A stretch of DNA of 64,000 nt from the NCBI RefSeq assembly GCF_001700325.1, contig NZ_MATO01000028.1, forward strand, positions 1-64,000. Reading direction: 5' to 3'. The notes below the pieces were generated by a model. The model was not told the DNA's origin and did no database searches. It saw only the letters and a program-made list of their open reading frames with translations. Both the position numbers and the translations under genes were made by a program. This DNA is from Caryophanon latum (GTDB lineage Bacteria > Bacillota > Bacilli > Bacillales_A > Planococcaceae). Positions 36,112 to 45,903 of the stretch are shown here, piece by piece; within the stretch, counting starts at the first letter, position 1; every line of letters begins with the position of its first letter.

Positions 36112-36141
36112 TTGACGTATAGTAGATGAATTCTTTATACT
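36112..36141 (+). promoter_or_regulatory. Promoter for the ileS T-box transcript
   Basis: TTGACG (36112-36117), 18-base spacer, TATACT (36136-36141). Transcription would begin near 36148, just before the T-box stem I. Confidence 0.72.
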
Positions 36142-36154
36142 GAAAGACATATAT

Positions 36155-36400
36155 TAAGGCGATGAAAGAGACAGTAGTTATGATATGTGCTAGTAAAGCG
36201 AGCTAGGGATAGTGCAAGCCTAGACGAATGCCGTCATAATGAACATCACTCTGGAGCTGAATTATTGAATTTCGAGTAAATAATTTCGTTTACGCAACGT
36301 TACAAGCGTCTAAGAGGTAAGCAGTTGCTTACAAATTAGGGTGGTACCACGAGCAATCGCTTCTCGTCCCTTTCATGAGGGATGAGGGGCGTTTTTTTAT
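36155..36400 (+). ncRNA. T-box leader, isoleucine-specific
   Basis: Transcription-attenuation leader of ileS. Stem I begins at GCGATGAAAGAGACAGTAG; the specifier loop carries GAACATCACTCTGGAG with the Ile codon ATC at 36245-36247. The T-box sequence GGGTGGTACCACGAG lies at 36339-36353, and its TGGT (36342-36345) would pair with the ACCA end of uncharged tRNA-Ile. The terminator arms CGCTTCTCGTCCCT and AGGGATGAGGGGCG end in a run of seven T. Uncharged tRNA-Ile should stabilise the antiterminator and raise ileS expression. Confidence 0.95.
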
Positions 36401-36434
36401 TTGTAGCGTCACATATTAAAGGAGGAGCAACAAC

Positions 36435-39200
36435 ATGGTAGAGTACAAAAAAACATTGCGCATGCCGGATACACCATTCCCGATGCGCGGAAACTTACCG
36501 GCAAACGAGCCGAAAACACAGGAAAAATGGGCAGCGCTAAACATTAACAAGCTAGTAATGGAGCGCACAGCAGGACGTCCAACGTTCATGCTACATGACG
36601 GACCTCCGTACGCAAACGGTGACATCCATATCGGTCACGCATTAAACAAAGTCATTAAAGATATGATCAACCGTCATAAGTCAATGACTGGCTATCACGT
36701 AAATTACGTGCCAGGCTGGGATACGCACGGCTTACCGATCGAGCAAGCGTTAACGAACAAAGGTGTTAACCGTAAAGAAATGTCAGTAGCTGAGTTCCGT
36801 GAGCTTTGTGAAAAGTATGCATACGAGCAAATCGAAAACCAAAGCGGTCAATTCCAACGTTTAGGTGTACGCGGTGATTGGGAAAACCCATACATTACGT
36901 TAAAGCCAGAATTCGAAGCGCGTCAAATTGAAGTGTTCGGTAAAATGGCGGAAAAAGGCTACATTTACAAAGGCTTAAAACCAGTTTATTGGTCACCATC
37001 TTCTGAATCAGCATTAGCAGAAGCAGAAATCGAGTATCAAGACGTCGAGTCATATTCAATTTACGTAGCGTTTGGCATTAAAGATACAAAAGGGCTAGTG
37101 CCAGCAGATGCGAAGTTCGTTATTTGGACGACGACGCCGTGGACAATTCCTGCAAACTTAGGAATTTCATTAAACCCAGAAATCGATTACGTAGTCGTTG
37201 AAGCAAATGGTGGCAAATACATCGTTGCACAAGCACTACTAGAAACGGTTGCAGGTGAGTTTGGCTGGGAAGCGCCAGAAGTAATCCAAACAATTAAAGG
37301 GCAAGAGCTTGACCGCTTAGTTGCTGTTCACCCAATTTACGGTCGTGATTCATTAGTAATGGTTGGCGAGCACGTAACAACTGAAGCTGGGACAGGCTGT
37401 GTTCATACAGCACCAGGTCACGGTGAAGACGACTATAACGTTGGTAAATTATATGGTTTAGACGTATTATCACCAGTTGATAACCGCGGCTGCTATACAG
37501 ATGAAGCGCCAGGCTTTGAAGGGTTATTTTATGAAAAAGCGAACCCAATCGTTGTTGAAAAGTTACAACAGTTAGGTGCGTTATTAAAAGTGTCAAAATT
37601 CAAGCATTCATATCCACATGACTGGCGTACGAAAAAGCCGGTAATTTTCCGCGCAACGCCACAATGGTTCGCATCAGTAGATATGTTCCGCGATGAATTA
37701 TTACAAGCAGTAAAATCGACAGCGTTTACACCTGCATGGGGCGAAACGCGTCTTTACAACATGATTCGTGACCGCGGCGACTGGGTAATTTCTCGTCAAC
37801 GTGCATGGGGCGTACCGATTCCAATTTTCTACGCAGAAAACGGCGAGCCGATCATTACATCAGAAACGATTGCACACGTATCAGCATTATTCCGCGAGCA
37901 CGGTTCAAACATTTGGTTCCAGCGTGAGGCGAAAGATTTATTGCCAGCAGGATTTACGCACGAAGGTAGCCCGAACGGTGAATTCACAAAAGAAAACGAC
38001 ATTATGGACGTATGGTTCGACTCAGGCTCATCTCACCAAGGTGTACTTGTAGAGCGTGGCATGCAGTACCCAGCAGACCTTTATTTAGAAGGTTCTGACC
38101 AACACCGCGGCTGGTTCAACTCATCATTAATTACGTCTGTAGCAATTAACGGGTATGCACCATACAAAGGACTATTAACGCACGGTTTCGTATTAGACGG
38201 CGACGGACGCAAAATGTCAAAATCATTAGGTAACGTTATTATTCCACAAAAAGTAATGGATCAATACGGTGCGGACATTTTACGTTTATGGGTAGCATCA
38301 GTGGACTATACAGCAGACGTACGTATTTCAATGGATATGTTAAAGCAAGTAGCAGAAGTGTACCGTAAAATCCGTAACACACTGCGCTTCTTACACGGTA
38401 ACGTTTCTGACTTTAACGAAGCAGACCGCGTAGCTTACGACGACATGCACGAAATGGATCAATACATGTACATGCGCTTACAAGAAACGCTTCAAACAAT
38501 TCGTGATGCGTACGACCGTTACGATTTCTCAACAGTGTATACGACGGTGAATAACTTCGTTGCAATTGAGCTATCGTCGTTCTACTTAGATATCGCAAAA
38601 GACGTTGTGTACATTGAAGGGCCAAACAATGCAAGCCGCTTAGCGATGCAAACGGTAATGTATGACACGTTAATGACACTTGTAAAAGTATTAACGCCAA
38701 TTTTACCGCATACAGCAGACGAAATGTGGCAGTACTTAGGCAAGGAAGAAGCATCTGTTCAATTAACAGACTTCCCAGAAGCAGTAACGCATGCAAACTA
38801 CGACGACTTACGCGCGAAATGGTCAAACATTATCGCTGTGCGTGATAGCGTATTAAAAGTGTTAGAAGAAGCGCGTAACGCAAAAGTGATCGGTAAATCA
38901 CTTGAAGCGAAAGTGACAGTTTACGGTAACGGCGAAGCGATCGAGTTTTTAAATGATGCGCGCATTAACTTTGCACAGCTTGCAATCGTATCACAATTTA
39001 ATGTAGGTGGTTCACTTGAGTCAGCACCAGAGAACGCAATGACGTTTGACGGTTATGCATTAACAGTGGAAAAAGCAGACGGTGAAAAATGTGAGCGCTG
39101 CTGGACAATTTCTGAAACAGTTGGACAAGACGCAGTACACCCAACATTATGTACGCGTTGTGCAACCGTTGTGGAAGAGCATTATAAAGACGTAGAATAA
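36435..39200 (+). CDS. ileS: Isoleucyl-tRNA synthetase
   Basis: Charges tRNA-Ile. The 921-residue class I synthetase has HIGH at residues 65-68, the connective editing domain ([11 protein letters not shown] and the later THTAPGHG-type stretch [12 protein letters not shown]), KMSKS beginning at residue 593, and a C-terminal zinc finger with CERCW and CTRC. This is the bacterial type 1 (IleS1, mupirocin-sensitive type) architecture. AAAGGAGGAG precedes the ATG. It is expressed behind the T-box and ends at a strong terminator. Confidence 0.98.
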   Translation: MVEYKKTLRMPDTPFPMRGNLPANEPKTQEKWAALNINKLVMERTAGRPTFMLHDGPPYANGDIHIGHALNKVIKDMINRHKSMTGYHVNYVPGWDTHGLPIEQALTNKGVNRKEMSVAEFRELCEKYAYEQIENQSGQFQRLGVRGDWENPYITLKPEFEARQIEVFGKMAEKGYIYKGLKPVYWSPSSESALAEAEIEYQDVESYSIYVAFGIKDTKGLVPADAKFVIWTTTPWTIPANLGISLNPEIDYVVVEANGGKYIVAQALLETVAGEFGWEAPEVIQTIKGQELDRLVAVHPIYGRDSLVMVGEHVTTEAGTGCVHTAPGHGEDDYNVGKLYGLDVLSPVDNRGCYTDEAPGFEGLFYEKANPIVVEKLQQLGALLKVSKFKHSYPHDWRTKKPVIFRATPQWFASVDMFRDELLQAVKSTAFTPAWGETRLYNMIRDRGDWVISRQRAWGVPIPIFYAENGEPIITSETIAHVSALFREHGSNIWFQREAKDLLPAGFTHEGSPNGEFTKENDIMDVWFDSGSSHQGVLVERGMQYPADLYLEGSDQHRGWFNSSLITSVAINGYAPYKGLLTHGFVLDGDGRKMSKSLGNVIIPQKVMDQYGADILRLWVASVDYTADVRISMDMLKQVAEVYRKIRNTLRFLHGNVSDFNEADRVAYDDMHEMDQYMYMRLQETLQTIRDAYDRYDFSTVYTTVNNFVAIELSSFYLDIAKDVVYIEGPNNASRLAMQTVMYDTLMTLVKVLTPILPHTADEMWQYLGKEEASVQLTDFPEAVTHANYDDLRAKWSNIIAVRDSVLKVLEEARNAKVIGKSLEAKVTVYGNGEAIEFLNDARINFAQLAIVSQFNVGGSLESAPENAMTFDGYALTVEKADGEKCERCWTISETVGQDAVHPTLCTRCATVVEEHYKDVE

Positions 39201-39205
39201 TAAAT

Positions 39206-39250
39206 AGGAGTGTCCGAGCCAGTATAGACTGGTTTGGACACTCCTTTTTT
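39206..39250 (+). terminator. Terminator after ileS
   Basis: AGGAGTGTCC (39206-39215) pairs perfectly with GGACACTCCT (39236-39245), with an internal CCAGTATAGACTGG hairpin and trailing T residues. Confidence 0.92.
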
Positions 39251-39270
39251 ATGTTGTTATGTAATGAATT

Positions 39271-39582
39271 CACATCTATTCATACGCTATATTCAGCAAA
39301 ATCGCTTGTTTCCTAGCTGTTCCGAAAACTACGCAGTATATTCGTGGCAGAGCACGTGCGGCGAGACTCTTTAGGGAAAGCTCGTGCCGAAACACCCCGT
39401 AAGCCGTGAAGCATGAGCGGTGCGGAAGCTTGAGGAAGGTGATAAACGCCACTACACGAGTCATCACCTTCATGACCAACATCTTGTTTGCCGCCGAGCC
39501 CGAGGAATTGATTGGCCTCGAGCAACCGCAAAGGCAAAGCGAGCCGTATAACGCGCCCTGCCTATAGTAATCAATTAAATAA
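39271..39582 (+). repeat. Class A repeat R6, degenerate ends
   Basis: Full-length interior: GGCGAGACTC, the shared hairpin (GAAGGTGAT 39435-39443 with ATCACCTTC 39463-39471), the GCCGCCGAGCC box and the second hairpin (GCCT 39515-39518 with AGGC 39532-39535). The left core TATTCATACGCTA (39277-39289) matches the R10 left core at 10 of 13 positions and is preceded by CACATC, the usual CA-start. The right core around 39564-39576 is decayed and no direct repeat remains. It reaches the last codons of the AraC-family gene. Confidence 0.7.
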
Positions 39583-40761
39583 AATCTCCGTCGTCTGTCG
39601 GTACTCGCTCGGCGACAGCGAGACAATTTTTTTGAACGTACCGCTGTAGTAGTTCGGTGTATTAAAGCCGTACTCTGCTGAAATTTGCTCGAGCGTTTGT
39701 GTCGTGCGTCGAAGCGGTAAGAGCGACTGAATAATGCGCGTATACGACACGTATTCAGGGAAGCATAACCCGGTTTCTTTTTTAAACATCTTGCCAAAGT
39801 ATGGTGCGCTAAAGCCGATTTCTTGAGCGACGCGGCTAATGCTGATTGATTCATGGCAATGCGCTTCGATATATTGGACTGCCTGCAAAATGCTGTCGTG
39901 CTTCGGCAGTTCATCGTAATAGCGCATATGAATCCAGTTTGCAGGTGGCTTGCGGCGAGCGAGCCTTGCTTGAGCATACGACATGTGTAGCTGAAGTGGA
40001 TCGCGAAACGTTTGCCCGATGCCAATGTATGAATAAATGCCTTCTCGCTTCAGCTGTTCAATTGCTTGTTCGAATGTACTTGTCCCTTCTGACCATTGTT
40101 GGAAGCTATTATAAGATTGTTGCACATGCAGTAAAATGGCTAAATGTTTGCCAAATGGTAAAAAATGAAGTGGAGCGTTTATGTATTGGCGGAGCGTATC
40201 GTAAATGATGCTACAGCTTTTATCATTTTCAACAGAAAAACTTTGATAAAATAGTACGGTGTTTGGAAATTGCTCCATCGAAATATGTTTGCTCGCTTCT
40301 AAAAATTGCGTCTCATCTTGAAATTCATGACGAATTAAATGACGAAGCAGCGTGTCATAGTACAATGAATCTTTTTCTTTTAGTGCAATAGATAAATCGT
40401 TATAGTTGAAAGCTGTTTGTTGTTCAACGTTTATATGTGTATAAATTTTACGCATAGCGCGTAATAGCTTATGCTTTTGAATCGGTTCGACTAATAAATA
40501 TGTAAGCTGTAAATCAATCGCGATTGGCGCAGAGTACGCGAGATTTTCTTGAAGTAATGGGATAATAATGCACGTTGCATGCGCCTTTTGAAGCCTGCGA
40601 ATAATAATCCAATCAAATAATGTTGTAATTTCTTTTATGTAGACATGCGCATTTTCGATGGAATTGACGAATTGAACACGAGTTGGAGCGAGTTCATCTA
40701 GCCATGTATTAATTTTATGCAATAACGTTTGATTATGAATATGACTACAAATGCGAAACAT
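39571..40761 (-). CDS. AraC-family transcriptional regulator
   Basis: A 396-residue regulator. The C-terminal AraC DNA-binding domain (about 295-392) has two helix-turn-helix units: ISISRVAQEIGFSAPYFGKMFKKETG and QTLEQISAEYGFNTPNYYSGTFKKIVSLSPSEYR. The N-terminal 110 residues look like a response-regulator fold (FDWIIIRRL near the usual phospho-Asp site) but I cannot point to an intact Asp-Asp-Lys set, so it may be a degenerate receiver. AAAGGAGG precedes the ATG. It is divergent from the DUF485/acetate-type symporter genes across 220 bases and is the likely regulator of them (inference). Its stop codon lies in the end of R6. Confidence 0.85.
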   Translation of the reverse strand: MFRICSHIHNQTLLHKINTWLDELAPTRVQFVNSIENAHVYIKEITTLFDWIIIRRLQKAHATCIIIPLLQENLAYSAPIAIDLQLTYLLVEPIQKHKLLRAMRKIYTHINVEQQTAFNYNDLSIALKEKDSLYYDTLLRHLIRHEFQDETQFLEASKHISMEQFPNTVLFYQSFSVENDKSCSIIYDTLRQYINAPLHFLPFGKHLAILLHVQQSYNSFQQWSEGTSTFEQAIEQLKREGIYSYIGIGQTFRDPLQLHMSYAQARLARRKPPANWIHMRYYDELPKHDSILQAVQYIEAHCHESISISRVAQEIGFSAPYFGKMFKKETGLCFPEYVSYTRIIQSLLPLRRTTQTLEQISAEYGFNTPNYYSGTFKKIVSLSPSEYRQTTEILFN

Positions 40762-40981
40762 AAACAGCCTCCTTTGTATGATTGCTTATAAATATTTTAC
40801 ATTAAACAGTTAAAAAATGCACTATTGTAGCGAAAAAGTGTAAGGTGTTTCGAGCTGTTACATTTTAAACTAATGAGTAAGACCGTTTCAGTGAAATTCT
40901 GTAAAAAGGGGCAGATTTTCTCGAATACGTGAAACGAAAACCGTTATCGATAAAAGGTAACAGACAAAGGGGGTTATGTTC

Positions 40982-41356
40982 ATGGCAGCAGAATATCAAG
41001 ATTATGATTACGTTGAAGCGAGTACAGTGAAGTTTGACGATTTGCCACCGCTAGATCCGCAAATTAAAGAGAATATGCGCGGGGAGTTAACGACAGGGCT
41101 CATTCTTACGGCAATTTATTTCACCTTTATTTTCTCAATTCCAGTGTTGAACTGGTATTTCCCAGAAATCGCATTTAAGCCAATTTGGGGTGGCATGTCA
41201 CTAACGTGGTTTTTAACAACATTTGTGACGATGGCGATGGCGTTTATCATTGCATTGATTCATACAGTGCTATATGAGCGTCGTTTAAAGAACGTAGAAA
41301 AATTACAGCCGGTGAAGGAGGATGATGAGGATGCTCGAAACGTTACTATCTCCTAA
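40982..41356 (+). CDS. DUF485 membrane protein
   Basis: A 124-residue protein with two transmembrane helices (about 37-60 and 76-98) and a basic C-terminus, of the DUF485 family that is almost always encoded immediately before acetate/solute:sodium symporters (YjcH of E. coli, YwcB of B. subtilis). Probably a small subunit or partner of the transporter. I start at ATG 40982, eight bases after AAAGGGGG; an ATG two codons upstream is too close to that site. It overlaps the symporter gene by 26 bases. Confidence 0.88.
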   Translation: MAAEYQDYDYVEASTVKFDDLPPLDPQIKENMRGELTTGLILTAIYFTFIFSIPVLNWYFPEIAFKPIWGGMSLTWFLTTFVTMAMAFIIALIHTVLYERRLKNVEKLQPVKEDDEDARNVTIS

Positions 41357-42899
41357 AATGCTTTTGACAATCATTCTTATGGGAACGATTGTTTACATAA
41401 CATATTTGACGAAGAAAAACGAAAACGCTTCAGACTTCTTCGTAGGTGGACGTGGCTTTGGCTGGTTCACAAATGGCTCTGCAATCGGTGGAGATTATTT
41501 AAGTGCTGCAACGTTTTTAGGGATCGCTGGTTTAACGTTCCAGCTAGGTTATGACGGTGCGTATTACGCGTTATGTTTCTCAATCGGATTAACGTTACTT
41601 GCCATTTTCGTTGCAGGTCCATTACGTCGATTCGGTGCATACACAGTAGCAGACTTTTTAGGCTATCGTTTCCACAGTAAACGTGCTCGCTTAGTCGCTG
41701 TACTTGTTGTATTCTCAATTTCAGGCTTCTACGCTGCACCACAATTGCTTGGTGCTGCACAAATTTTAAGTATGTTCTTCGGTACGTCGTATGAATTCGG
41801 TATCATCTTCACATGTGCAGTTATGATTTTCTACGTAGGTGTTGGTGGGATGAAAGGTACGACAATTAACCAAGCGCTTGAGCTATGGATTCGTTTAGCC
41901 GCATTCGTTATTATGGCGGTCGTTGCGATTTATGGCGGCTTACATTATGACAAAGTATTAGATGGCATTAACTCTGTAACAGGTCCAATCGCGGATACAT
42001 CACCGTACGCATTAGACGGCAAAGATGTTGAAGTAGATGGTGAAGCATGGTCTGGTACAGGCTTCTACTTCCCAACATTCTGGGATACAATTAGCATTAC
42101 AATCGCATTAGCATTAGGGACAATTGGTTTACCGCATATTTTACTGCGCTTCTACACCAATCCGAGTGCGAAGGCTGCGCGTAAGTCCGCACTGATGGCA
42201 ATTGGTATCGCCTCTGTGTTCTTCTTATTCGCTGTATACTTAGGAACAGTTGGACGTGGCATCTTTATTAGTGGAGAAGCGAGTGACCAAGTTATGTCCG
42301 ACATGGTAACAGGCGGTAATAACATGGTTATTCCATCAACAGCGCAAGCACTTGGTGGGGAGTGGCTGCTCGGTCTCGTAATTGCCGGAGCATTCGCCGC
42401 AGTATTCTCAAATCTTTCAGGTTTATTCATTGCAAGTTCGGGTGCATTAGCCCATGATTTATACGGAACATTCATCAAAAAAGATATGACAGAAAAGCAA
42501 CGTGTAATGGCTGGTAAAGTCGCGATTTTAGTATTAGCAGTCGTATACGGAGCACTTGGTTTATTAGTAAAAGATGCATCGATTGGTCACTTAGTAGCAC
42601 TCGCCTTTACAGTAGCTGCGAGTACGTTTGCTCCAATATTTATATTAGGTATTTGGTGGCGCCGCATGACTGAAAAAGGTGCGATTGCAGGTTTATTAGT
42701 CGGCTTAATCGTATCGATGTGGATGATTTTCTTACCTGGAACAGTACCGGATTTCTTAACATTCAAAGTACCAGGTATCGTAACAGTACCAGCCGGTTTC
42801 TTAGCGGTAATTATCGTGTCATTAATTGACCGTCGCGTACCAGCAGACGTGAACGATTTCATGAAAAAAGTTCACTCAAAAGAAGCGGAGTCTATTTAA
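41331..42899 (+). CDS. Solute:sodium symporter, acetate (ActP/YwcA) type
   Basis: A 522-residue SSS-family transporter with about 13 hydrophobic helices. Family features are NASDFFVGGRGFGWFTNGSAIGGDYLSAATFLGIAGL near the N-terminus, FLGYRFHSKRARLVAV, LALGTIGLPHILLRFYTNPSAKAARKSA and AGAFAAVFSNLSGLFIASSGALAHDLY. With DUF485 upstream it most likely takes up acetate or another short carboxylate with Na+. I use ATG 41331, nine bases after GGAGG; ATG 41322 directly abuts it. A terminator-like hairpin follows. Confidence 0.88.
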   Translation: MLETLLSPKMLLTIILMGTIVYITYLTKKNENASDFFVGGRGFGWFTNGSAIGGDYLSAATFLGIAGLTFQLGYDGAYYALCFSIGLTLLAIFVAGPLRRFGAYTVADFLGYRFHSKRARLVAVLVVFSISGFYAAPQLLGAAQILSMFFGTSYEFGIIFTCAVMIFYVGVGGMKGTTINQALELWIRLAAFVIMAVVAIYGGLHYDKVLDGINSVTGPIADTSPYALDGKDVEVDGEAWSGTGFYFPTFWDTISITIALALGTIGLPHILLRFYTNPSAKAARKSALMAIGIASVFFLFAVYLGTVGRGIFISGEASDQVMSDMVTGGNNMVIPSTAQALGGEWLLGLVIAGAFAAVFSNLSGLFIASSGALAHDLYGTFIKKDMTEKQRVMAGKVAILVLAVVYGALGLLVKDASIGHLVALAFTVAASTFAPIFILGIWWRRMTEKGAIAGLLVGLIVSMWMIFLPGTVPDFLTFKVPGIVTVPAGFLAVIIVSLIDRRVPADVNDFMKKVHSKEAESI

Positions 42900-42904
42900 T
42901 AAAA

Positions 42905-42945
42905 CAATCGTGTCCAGGCTAAAATGGCTTGGGCACGATTTTTAT
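42905..42945 (+). terminator. Terminator after the symporter gene
   Basis: ATCGTGTCCAGGC pairs with GCTTGGGCACGAT (G.T pairs included) around a seven-base loop, followed by TTTTTAT. Confidence 0.75.
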
Positions 42946-43057
42946 GTTATAGAAAGCGATTTTCCTTTCATGAGGAAGTACGCTTTTTTCTTTTCAGTAG
43001 GACATAGTGGAATAGCTATGTTAAAATAAAGGACGTATGAGTAGGAGGGCGTAATTC

Positions 43058-43537
43058 GTGAAAAAAATGTATGCACTTGCATTTTTCGTTATATTGATTG
43101 ACCAATGGACGAAATGGTTAGTCGTTAAAAATATGGAATTAGGAGAACGCATCGTACTTTGGGAGCCATGGTTTGCGTTTTTATCGCATCGCAATCGCGG
43201 AGCAGCATGGGGCATTCTTGAAGGACAGATGTGGTTCTTTACAATTGTAACGATCGCCGTAATTATCGGGATCATTTATTTCAACCATACAGAGGCAAAA
43301 GGCAAGCCGTTTATGCAGATGACCTTAATGCTGCTATTAGGTGGTGCAATCGGTAACTTTATCGACCGATTATTCCGCGGAGAAGTAGTCGATTTCTTCG
43401 ACGTACTCATCCCAATCATTAATTATGAATTCCCGATTTTCAACATCGCAGACGCGGCATTAACGATTGCCGTTATTTTATTATTTATTCTCGTACTTTT
43501 TGAAAAAGACGAGCAGAAGGAACAGGTGAAACAATGA
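43058..43537 (+). CDS. lspA: Lipoprotein signal peptidase (signal peptidase II)
   Basis: Cleaves lipoprotein signal peptides after lipidation, for example that of CtaC in this window. The 159-residue product has four transmembrane helices. The catalytic aspartates are in GNFIDRLFRGEVVDFFDV and NIADAALT. The start is GTG at 43058, eight bases after GGAGGG. Its stop overlaps the next gene by four bases, the usual lspA-rluD pairing of Bacillales. Confidence 0.96.
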   Translation: MKKMYALAFFVILIDQWTKWLVVKNMELGERIVLWEPWFAFLSHRNRGAAWGILEGQMWFFTIVTIAVIIGIIYFNHTEAKGKPFMQMTLMLLLGGAIGNFIDRLFRGEVVDFFDVLIPIINYEFPIFNIADAALTIAVILLFILVLFEKDEQKEQVKQ

Positions 43538-44451
43538 CAGTACAAACTTTAATTATTACAGAGGAATTCGCAGGCGAGCGTATCGACAAGGCGCTAAGCA
43601 GCATCCAGCCAGAATGGTCACGCACACAAATCGGCAACTGGGCAACGGATGGCATCGTGCTTGTAAACGGCGAGCAAGTAAAACCGAAATATAAAGTAAA
43701 ACTAAACGATGAAATTTCAGTTGACGTGCCAGACCCAGAAATATTAGACGTTGTGCCACAAAATATGAATTTAGAAATCGTGTATGAAGACGCAGACGTA
43801 TTAGTTGTTAATAAACCACGCGGCATGGTCGTACACCCAGCGCCAGGGCATTTAAATGATACGCTCGTAAACGGCTTAATGCACCATTGTACGGATTTAT
43901 CAGGCATTAACGGCGTGTTACGTCCAGGGATTGTTCACCGTATTGATAAAGATACGTCAGGCTTATTAATGGTTGCGAAAAACGACATCGCACATGAATC
44001 GCTTGTGAATCAGCTAGTAGCGAAAACGGTGACACGTCGTTATACAGCGCTTGTACACGGACATATCGCACATGAAAAAGGCACAATTGATGCACCGATC
44101 GGCCGCGATAAACGAGACCGTCAAAAACAAGCAGTTGTTGATAAAGGGAAGCACGCTGTTACGCATTTCCGCGTGTTAGATCATATCGGTAAAGATTTCA
44201 CAATTGTAGAGTGCCGTCTTGAAACAGGTCGTACACACCAAATTCGTGTACACATGAACTACATTAATTTCCCTCTTGCAGGTGATCCGAAATACGGTCC
44301 ACGTAAAACAGTTGAGTTTAACGGACAAGTGTTACACGCAGGTGTGCTTGGCTTCACGCATCCGACGACAGGTGAATATTTAGAATTTGAAGCACCATTA
44401 CCAGAAGATTTCACAACATTATTACAAACGTTACGTGAGCAGCAAGCGTAA
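43534..44451 (+). CDS. RluD-type 23S rRNA pseudouridine synthase (YlyB)
   Basis: A 305-residue RluA/RluD-family enzyme. The N-terminal S4 domain (about 13-75: ERIDKALSSIQPEWSRTQIGNWATDGIVLVNGEQVK) is followed by the catalytic domain with VVNKPRGMVVHP and HRIDKDTSGLLMVAKN; the catalytic Asp is residue 138. It ends with the RTHQIRVHM and DPKYGP motifs. The exact uridines modified are not deducible. It is translationally coupled to lspA and followed by a terminator. Confidence 0.93.
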   Translation: MTVQTLIITEEFAGERIDKALSSIQPEWSRTQIGNWATDGIVLVNGEQVKPKYKVKLNDEISVDVPDPEILDVVPQNMNLEIVYEDADVLVVNKPRGMVVHPAPGHLNDTLVNGLMHHCTDLSGINGVLRPGIVHRIDKDTSGLLMVAKNDIAHESLVNQLVAKTVTRRYTALVHGHIAHEKGTIDAPIGRDKRDRQKQAVVDKGKHAVTHFRVLDHIGKDFTIVECRLETGRTHQIRVHMNYINFPLAGDPKYGPRKTVEFNGQVLHAGVLGFTHPTTGEYLEFEAPLPEDFTTLLQTLREQQA

Positions 44452-44459
44452 TGATATTG

Positions 44460-44492
44460 AAAGCTGTCCGATTTTTTTCGGGCAGCTTTTTT
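44460..44492 (+). terminator. Terminator after the pseudouridine synthase gene
   Basis: AAAGCTGTCCGA pairs with TCGGGCAGCTTT (one G.T pair), ending in a T run. The palindrome TTGTATATATACAA (44491-44504) follows directly. Confidence 0.88.
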
Positions 44493-44529
44493 GTATATAT
44501 ACAAGGTGATTGAAATTTACAGTGCGAAC

Positions 44530-44724
44530 GAGGCTCGAAACGAGAGGCGGACTCCAGCGGGAATAGCGAAAATTCTTTTTGCCTCGAGTAATCGCAGAGG
44601 CATGAGCACGACACGAAAGGCTCGCGGAAGGCAGTAAACGCCACTACACGAGTCATCGCCTTCATGACCAACATCGTGTTCGCCGCCGAGCCCGCGGAAA
44701 GCTTGCCTCGATGTGGAGAGCCGA
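44530..44724 (+). repeat. Class B repeat R7 with two inner hairpin modules
   Basis: Ends: GAGGCTC (44530-44536) and GAGCC (44718-44722), then AGGCGGACTCCAGCGGG opposite CCCGCGGAAAGCTTGCCTCG. Inside lie the GCCTC..GAGGC hairpin (44581-44601, loop with GAGTAATCGCA), the GAAGGC/GCCTTC hairpin (44627-44632 with 44658-44663) and the ATCGTGTTCGCCGCCGAGCC box seen in class A copies R1, R2 and R6. No gene is visible in it. Confidence 0.78.
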
Positions 44725-44751
44725 TTAACAAAATGCTAAAATATATTCCCC

Positions 44752-44890
44752 CAAGTTTGTTGATTAGCTATTTATATACAGTGAAATCGGCTGTTTTTAG
44801 CGAAAAAATTGGAAATTAATGCTGCATGTTAATGGCAGTAAGCGAGCCGAAATACGCTTCTGACAATTGATTGGCTAATTAACACGCTTA
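44752..44890 (+). mobile_element. Class A MITE-like repeat R8 with near-perfect target duplication
   Basis: Shortest class A copy. TGTTGATTAGCTA (44758-44770) pairs with TGGCTAATTAACA (44872-44884) allowing G.T pairs. Six bases outside each core lie ATATTCCCC (44743-44751) and ATATTCACC (44891-44899), matching at 8 of 9 positions. The interior resembles R5 (TATACAGTGAAAT, ATGCATGTTAATGGCAG-like) and lacks the shared hairpin modules. It sits 28 bases after R7, upstream of the pyr promoter. Confidence 0.8.
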
Positions 44891-45046
44891 ATATTCACCG
44901 TCTACATATATAAAATTTGGTGCGCAATTACTACTTGAAACGTCAACTTTCTTTGTAGTGTGAATAATTCGTTAATTGACAGAAAAAACTGTTCATTCAG
45001 ATAAAAAAGACAATTCCATTTAGTTGTCCGACCTTTACTGCTTTTG

Positions 45047-45075
45047 TTGACAACATGTAGCATGAGGCATATACT
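45047..45075 (+). promoter_or_regulatory. Sigma-A promoter of the pyr operon
   Basis: TTGACA (45047-45052), 17-base spacer, TATACT (45070-45075): one mismatch to consensus. The transcript would start near 45082, leaving an untranslated leader of about 255 bases. Confidence 0.85.
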
Positions 45076-45159
45076 AGCAACAAGTGAACAGCATAGCACG
45101 TTGTCAGAGAGCAACACTTGCTGCACAGACTTTAATGAACAATACAATTTAACCTTTAA

Positions 45160-45879
<720 letters not shown>

Positions 45880-45903
45880 ATTGAATGAAATGAGGAACAA
45901 ATT

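Noticed and set aside
39276-40025. Minus-strand 249-codon frame spanning R6 and the regulator gene
   Set aside because: It is out of phase with the AraC-family gene, which has a complete domain structure; the remaining part lies in a repeat.
40920-40965. CcpA (cre) site upstream of the DUF485 gene
   Set aside because: The best candidate around the AAAACCGTTATCG string mismatches several conserved positions of the cre consensus, so I do not annotate it.
44491-44504. Palindrome TTGTATATATACAA as an operator
   Set aside because: It is a simple AT-alternating string directly behind a terminator T run; low information content and no gene position that fits.
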